Shown here in pieces: positions 61,130-64,000 of a DNA stretch of 64,000 nucleotides (positions are counted from its first letter, which is position 1; each line of letters begins with the position of its first letter). Position numbers and translations under genes: made by a program. The stretch covers positions 1-64,000 of the forward strand of contig NZ_CAJEWD010000009.1 in NCBI RefSeq assembly GCF_903994045.1, read 5' to 3'. This DNA comes from Jeotgalicoccus meleagridis (GTDB taxonomy: Bacteria; Bacillota; Bacilli; Staphylococcales; Salinicoccaceae). A model generated the notes under the pieces. That model saw nothing but the letters and a program-made list of their open reading frames with translations. It was not told the DNA's origin and made no database searches.

Positions 61130-62506
61130 ATGAATTATAAATGGTTGGAGAATGCAGCAATAGAACAACCAGAAAATATTGCACTGAAATTTCAGGACGA
61201 AAGCTTAAATTATCGTCAACTTTATATGAAAGCACATGAGCTCGCAACTCACCTTCAAGCATTAAAAGTAAAAAGAGTTGGTTTATATATTGATAACTCC
61301 TTAGACGCTTCAATATTAATTCATGCTTTAATGTTGTCAGGAACAGAAATGGTGATGCTAAATACCAGGCTCACTGTTCATGAATTGAAATTACAATTAG
61401 AAGAAGTCTCAGTTTCTACAGTTCTGTCAACAATTCACTTAGATATTCCTGAATTTAAAGTTTTAAGTTTTGAAGAAATTTATGATCTGCCAGCTGAAAC
61501 CTTTATGCTGAATGATCCAGCAGCTAACGATATTTTATCAATTATGTTTACCTCAGGAACAACAGGACGTGCAAAAGCTGTTGGGCAAACATATAGTAAT
61601 CATTATGCTTCCCATATCAACTGTCAGAAGTTTTTAAATTACAAAGAAGATAGCGTATGGATGATGGTGAATCCAATTTTCCATATTTCAGGATTATCTA
61701 TTTTATTTAGAAGTGTGATTTCAATGTCTACTATGGTCATCATGAATAAATTTAAGACAGACTTAGCTTGGCAAACACTTGAGCATGAAAAAGTGACACA
61801 CACATCCATGGTACCGGTTATGCTAAACCGCCTAGTAAAAGAAGAAGGTACACATTTCCTTCAAGCTTTGCTTATGGGTGGTGCGAATACGACACCTAAA
61901 CTTTTACAAAAAGCCAAGGATAAAGGACTTCCGGTCTATAACTCATTTGGCATGACGGAAACTTGCTCACAAATTGTCCAGCTATCATATGATGATCCTA
62001 AAATTTTTTCTGGAGCAGTAGGAAATATTCATGACACGATGACAGAAATCACAATTGATGAAACGACGGATGAAATGTTACTAAGTGGGGATAGTGTAGT
62101 TCAATCTTATCTTAATGCAGATATTGAACTAAAGGGTGGTTTTTTCAATACCGGTGATATTATTCAAATTGATGAAGATGGTTATATCTATGTCTTAGAT
62201 AGACGGAATGATTTAATCATTAGTGGTGGTGAGAATATTTATCCTAAAGAGATTGAAGATGTCGTCTATCAATTGGATGGTGTTAACCGCTGCGTTGTAA
62301 TTAAAAAAGAAGATGATGAATGGGGTTATGTGCCTATTTTATTACTAGAAGATGATATTGACCAGACAACTTTACTCAATCACCTGTATAAACACTTAGC
62401 AAAATACAAGATTCCTAGAGAAATCTATGTCATTGATGAAATAAAAACAACATCTACTGGTAAAATATCTAGAACAATTAATAGGAATATGTTTTTAAAT
62501 CTCTAA
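61130..62506 (+). CDS. menE: 2-succinylbenzoate-CoA ligase
   Basis: Adenylate-forming enzyme activating o-succinylbenzoate with ATP and CoA. 458 residues, motifs FTSGTTGRAK (P-loop), YNSFGMTETCSQ, FFNTGDIIQIDEDGYIYVLDRRND and the C-terminal catalytic Lys region TSTGKISR. GAGGTG precedes the ATG. menC (o-succinylbenzoate synthase), usually next to menE, is not in the following position here. Confidence 0.94.
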   Translation: MNYKWLENAAIEQPENIALKFQDESLNYRQLYMKAHELATHLQALKVKRVGLYIDNSLDASILIHALMLSGTEMVMLNTRLTVHELKLQLEEVSVSTVLSTIHLDIPEFKVLSFEEIYDLPAETFMLNDPAANDILSIMFTSGTTGRAKAVGQTYSNHYASHINCQKFLNYKEDSVWMMVNPIFHISGLSILFRSVISMSTMVIMNKFKTDLAWQTLEHEKVTHTSMVPVMLNRLVKEEGTHFLQALLMGGANTTPKLLQKAKDKGLPVYNSFGMTETCSQIVQLSYDDPKIFSGAVGNIHDTMTEITIDETTDEMLLSGDSVVQSYLNADIELKGGFFNTGDIIQIDEDGYIYVLDRRNDLIISGGENIYPKEIEDVVYQLDGVNRCVVIKKEDDEWGYVPILLLEDDIDQTTLLNHLYKHLAKYKIPREIYVIDEIKTTSTGKISRTINRNMFLNL

Positions 62507-62532
62507 TAACAGGTATGGAAAGATAATATGTC

Positions 62533-62766
62533 TTAATGTCTATGCTTCTTTTTGTTTACAGGTACAGGATCGAATCCACCTTCATGAAAAGGATGACATT
62601 TTAAAATGCGTCGACTTGCTAAATATGATCCTTTAATGGCACCATGTTCTTCAATTGCATCTAGAGCATAATTTGAACACGTTGGATAAAAACGGCAGGT
62701 TGGCGGTGACATTGGAGATATATTTTTTTGATAGAATTGGACCGCTTTAATTAATAATTTTTTCAT
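62533..62766 (-). CDS. yidD: Membrane protein insertion efficiency factor YidD
   Basis: 77-residue YidD/DUF37 protein with the three conserved Cys of [23 protein letters not shown] and [18 protein letters not shown]. Peripheral membrane protein with an amphipathic N-terminal helix that assists YidC/Sec insertion. Confidence 0.95.
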   Translation of the reverse strand: MKKLLIKAVQFYQKNISPMSPPTCRFYPTCSNYALDAIEEHGAIKGSYLASRRILKCHPFHEGGFDPVPVNKKKHRH

Positions 62767-62838
62767 GCAATCACCTTTTAAGTCAAGATAGACTAATTGT
62801 AATCCGATAAGACTAAGAGTGCAAGGGGAGGGATTATT

Positions 62839-63297
62839 ATGAAGACATTTACTGACTTCATGGGAAGAAAAGTGACTTTAGAAAATGGTTATGTTGATAA
62901 TACACAACACGTTCTCATAATACCTAAATTTCAGGGACAGTTTTTGTTGACCAATCATAAAAAAAGAGGGTTAGAATTTCCAGGCGGTAAAGTTGAAGCG
63001 GGGGAAGCTTTAGTCGAAGCAGCTCAGAGAGAGTTATACGAAGAAACAGGTGGCTTAGTGGCTAATTTACATTTTGTCGGCACTTACACTGTTCATGATA
63101 AAGATGAGCCGTTCTCAAAAGCAGTATTTTGCTGTAACCTTGATAGGTTAGATCAACTACAGGATTATAAAGAAACCTCAGGACCTAAACTAGTAAATAA
63201 TATTGAAGAGATAGATGACAAAGATAAAAGTGAATTATTAAAAGATGAGTGTATTGTTCATTTATATGAAGAAGTTAGAGAAAATGGATGTCAGTAA
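62839..63297 (+). CDS. ytkD: Nudix hydrolase, YtkD-like
   Basis: 152 residues. The Nudix box spans about residues 53-75, with [11 protein letters not shown] and RELYEETGG containing the metal-binding Glu residues. N-terminal [11 protein letters not shown] and synteny near menaquinone genes and pckA match B. subtilis YtkD, an (8-oxo-)dGTPase/RNA pyrophosphohydrolase. GGGGAGGG precedes the ATG. Confidence 0.87.
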   Translation: MKTFTDFMGRKVTLENGYVDNTQHVLIIPKFQGQFLLTNHKKRGLEFPGGKVEAGEALVEAAQRELYEETGGLVANLHFVGTYTVHDKDEPFSKAVFCCNLDRLDQLQDYKETSGPKLVNNIEEIDDKDKSELLKDECIVHLYEEVRENGCQ

Positions 63298-63344
63298 ATA
63301 AGAGAGTTTGAGATATAAGCTCAAGCTCTAGATCGAAAAACGAT

Positions 63345-63437
63345 AAAATTCCATTGGATATGCTAAAAGTGATGTTGAATGGAAAATATGAGCTGAAAAT
63401 TCCATTGGATATGCCAAAAATGGTGTTGTATGGAAAA
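63345..63437. repeat. Two tandem copies of a 42-bp hairpin-forming unit
   Basis: 63345-63386 and 63396-63437 are near-identical (period 51). Each reads AAAATTCCATTGGATATGC at its left end and ATGGAAAA at its right end, so each can fold through TTCCAT/ATGGAA. Located in the 3' region between convergent genes. Confidence 0.75.
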
Positions 63438-63440
63438 AAG

Positions 63441-63480
63441 AACCTGGAAAACTGTATCTTAGTTTTCCAGGTCATTTTTT
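63441..63480 (+). terminator. Terminator after the Nudix gene
   Basis: ACCTGGAAAACT / AGTTTTCCAGGT stem followed by CATTTTTTATTT. Confidence 0.9.
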
Positions 63481-63483
63481 ATT

Positions 63484-63516
63484 TAAAGGCTTAGGACTTA
63501 TGTCCTAGCCTTTCTT
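63484..63516. terminator. Second hairpin before pckA end
   Basis: AAAGGCTTAGGAC / GTCCTAGCCTTT with TTAT loop; can serve pckA on the minus strand. Confidence 0.8.
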
Positions 63517-63533
63517 ATTTCAAGTTATAACTA

Positions 63534-64000
63534 TTAAAATCCGCCTTTTTCAGCGATTTCTGCTGATTCTTCACCGAATTTCTTGAAGTTCTCAACAAAT
63601 TTATCTTTCAGTGATTGTGCTTTTTCATTATATGCTTCTTTTGATTCCCAAGTATTAGCAGGTGCTAAAATTTCTTCTGGGACACCAGTTACAGCTGTCG
63701 GAATTGATAAGCCAAAGACTTCATCTTTAACGAATTCACCTAGTTCTAATTCTCCGCTAATTGCGCGTCTCACCATAGAACGAGTGTGTTTTAGATCCAT
63801 ACGTTTACCAACACCGTATTCGCCACCAGTCCAACCAGTGTTAACTAGGTAGACATTTACCCCGTGTTGATCGATTAAATCACCAAGCATGTTTGCGTAT
63901 ACTGTCGCATGTAATGGTAAGAATGGTGAACCGAAACAAGTTGAGAATACTGGTTGAGGTGAAGTCACACCGCGTTCAGTACCTGCAAGCTTAGATGTAA
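63534..64000 (-). CDS. pckA: Phosphoenolpyruvate carboxykinase (ATP), 3' part
   Basis: C-terminal 155 residues of the gluconeogenic enzyme that makes PEP from oxaloacetate; the 5' part lies beyond the window. Reading from the edge: [28 protein letters not shown], then [21 protein letters not shown] (nucleotide-binding region) and the stop at 63534. A GTG at 63968 is internal, not the start, because the frame stays open and conserved to the window edge. Confidence 0.95.
   Translation of the reverse strand, partial: TSKLAGTERGVTSPQPVFSTCFGSPFLPLHATVYANMLGDLIDQHGVNVYLVNTGWTGGEYGVGKRMDLKHTRSMVRRAISGELELGEFVKDEVFGLSIPTAVTGVPEEILAPANTWESKEAYNEKAQSLKDKFVENFKKFGEESAEIAEKGGF

Overview
The window is low-GC Gram-positive chromosome of the Staphylococcaceae. 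Evidence: the yheB-yheA-yhaO-yhaN-yhaM-prsA-yhaH-hit-ecsAB-traP-hemEHY block, menFDHBE next to a Nudix gene and pckA, an amaP-DUF2273-asp23 stress locus, airSR, and a tRNA-Gly with the structural oddities of the staphylococcal cell-wall tRNAs. The strong base bias and acidic secreted proteins (PrsA tail, DUF5067-like lipoprotein) would fit a salt-tolerant genus such as Nosocomiicoccus, Jeotgalicoccus or Salinicoccus, but the genus cannot be fixed from this stretch.

Layout. 1-2292: 3' end of a 5S rRNA and 23 tRNA genes, closed by a terminator. 2.5-16 kb: pseudouridine catabolism (psuK-psuG), an S9 peptidase, a divergent MarR/drug-efflux pair, YceI, an RclA/MerA-type flavoprotein, maf, the tRNA-modification pair queG-trmL, a nitroreductase and a Fur-box-preceded ferredoxin-reductase-like gene. 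16-27 kb: a YflT-type stress protein, fumC, ppx-ppk, an RNA pseudouridine synthase with a BdbC/thioredoxin-like pair, the airSR redox two-component system and a dicarboxylate/glutamate symporter. 27-44 kb: the conserved yhe/yha/prsA/ecs/heme block and lplA. 44-52 kb: comK, tRNA-Asn-Ser, the amaP-DUF2273-asp23 operon behind a sigma-B promoter, a deoxynucleoside kinase, a C45 acyltransferase, a CatE/HxlR pair, a membrane-anchored nuclease and a third tRNA cluster of seven genes. 52-64 kb: fructosamine kinase, a TipA-type regulator, menA, the menFDHBE operon, yidD, a Nudix hydrolase and the 3' end of pckA.

The main non-coding finding is a probable Fur-controlled small RNA on the minus strand (about 49271-49406). 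It has a TTGACT-17-TATATT promoter, a 14/15 Fur box over the start, an 11-bp closing helix, a hairpin presenting a C-rich loop and a strong terminator. This is the architecture of iron-sparing sRNAs such as FsrA and IsrR. Also notable: an apparent one-base frameshift in asp23, a probable non-proteinogenic tRNA-Gly, three small genes missed by ordinary ORF calling (38, 59 and 30 codons), and two repeat/hairpin elements.

Intergenic space is short. No stretch over 300 bases lacks a described gene, RNA or signal. Start sites were chosen by ribosome binding site and family length, so several differ from the longest possible reading frame.
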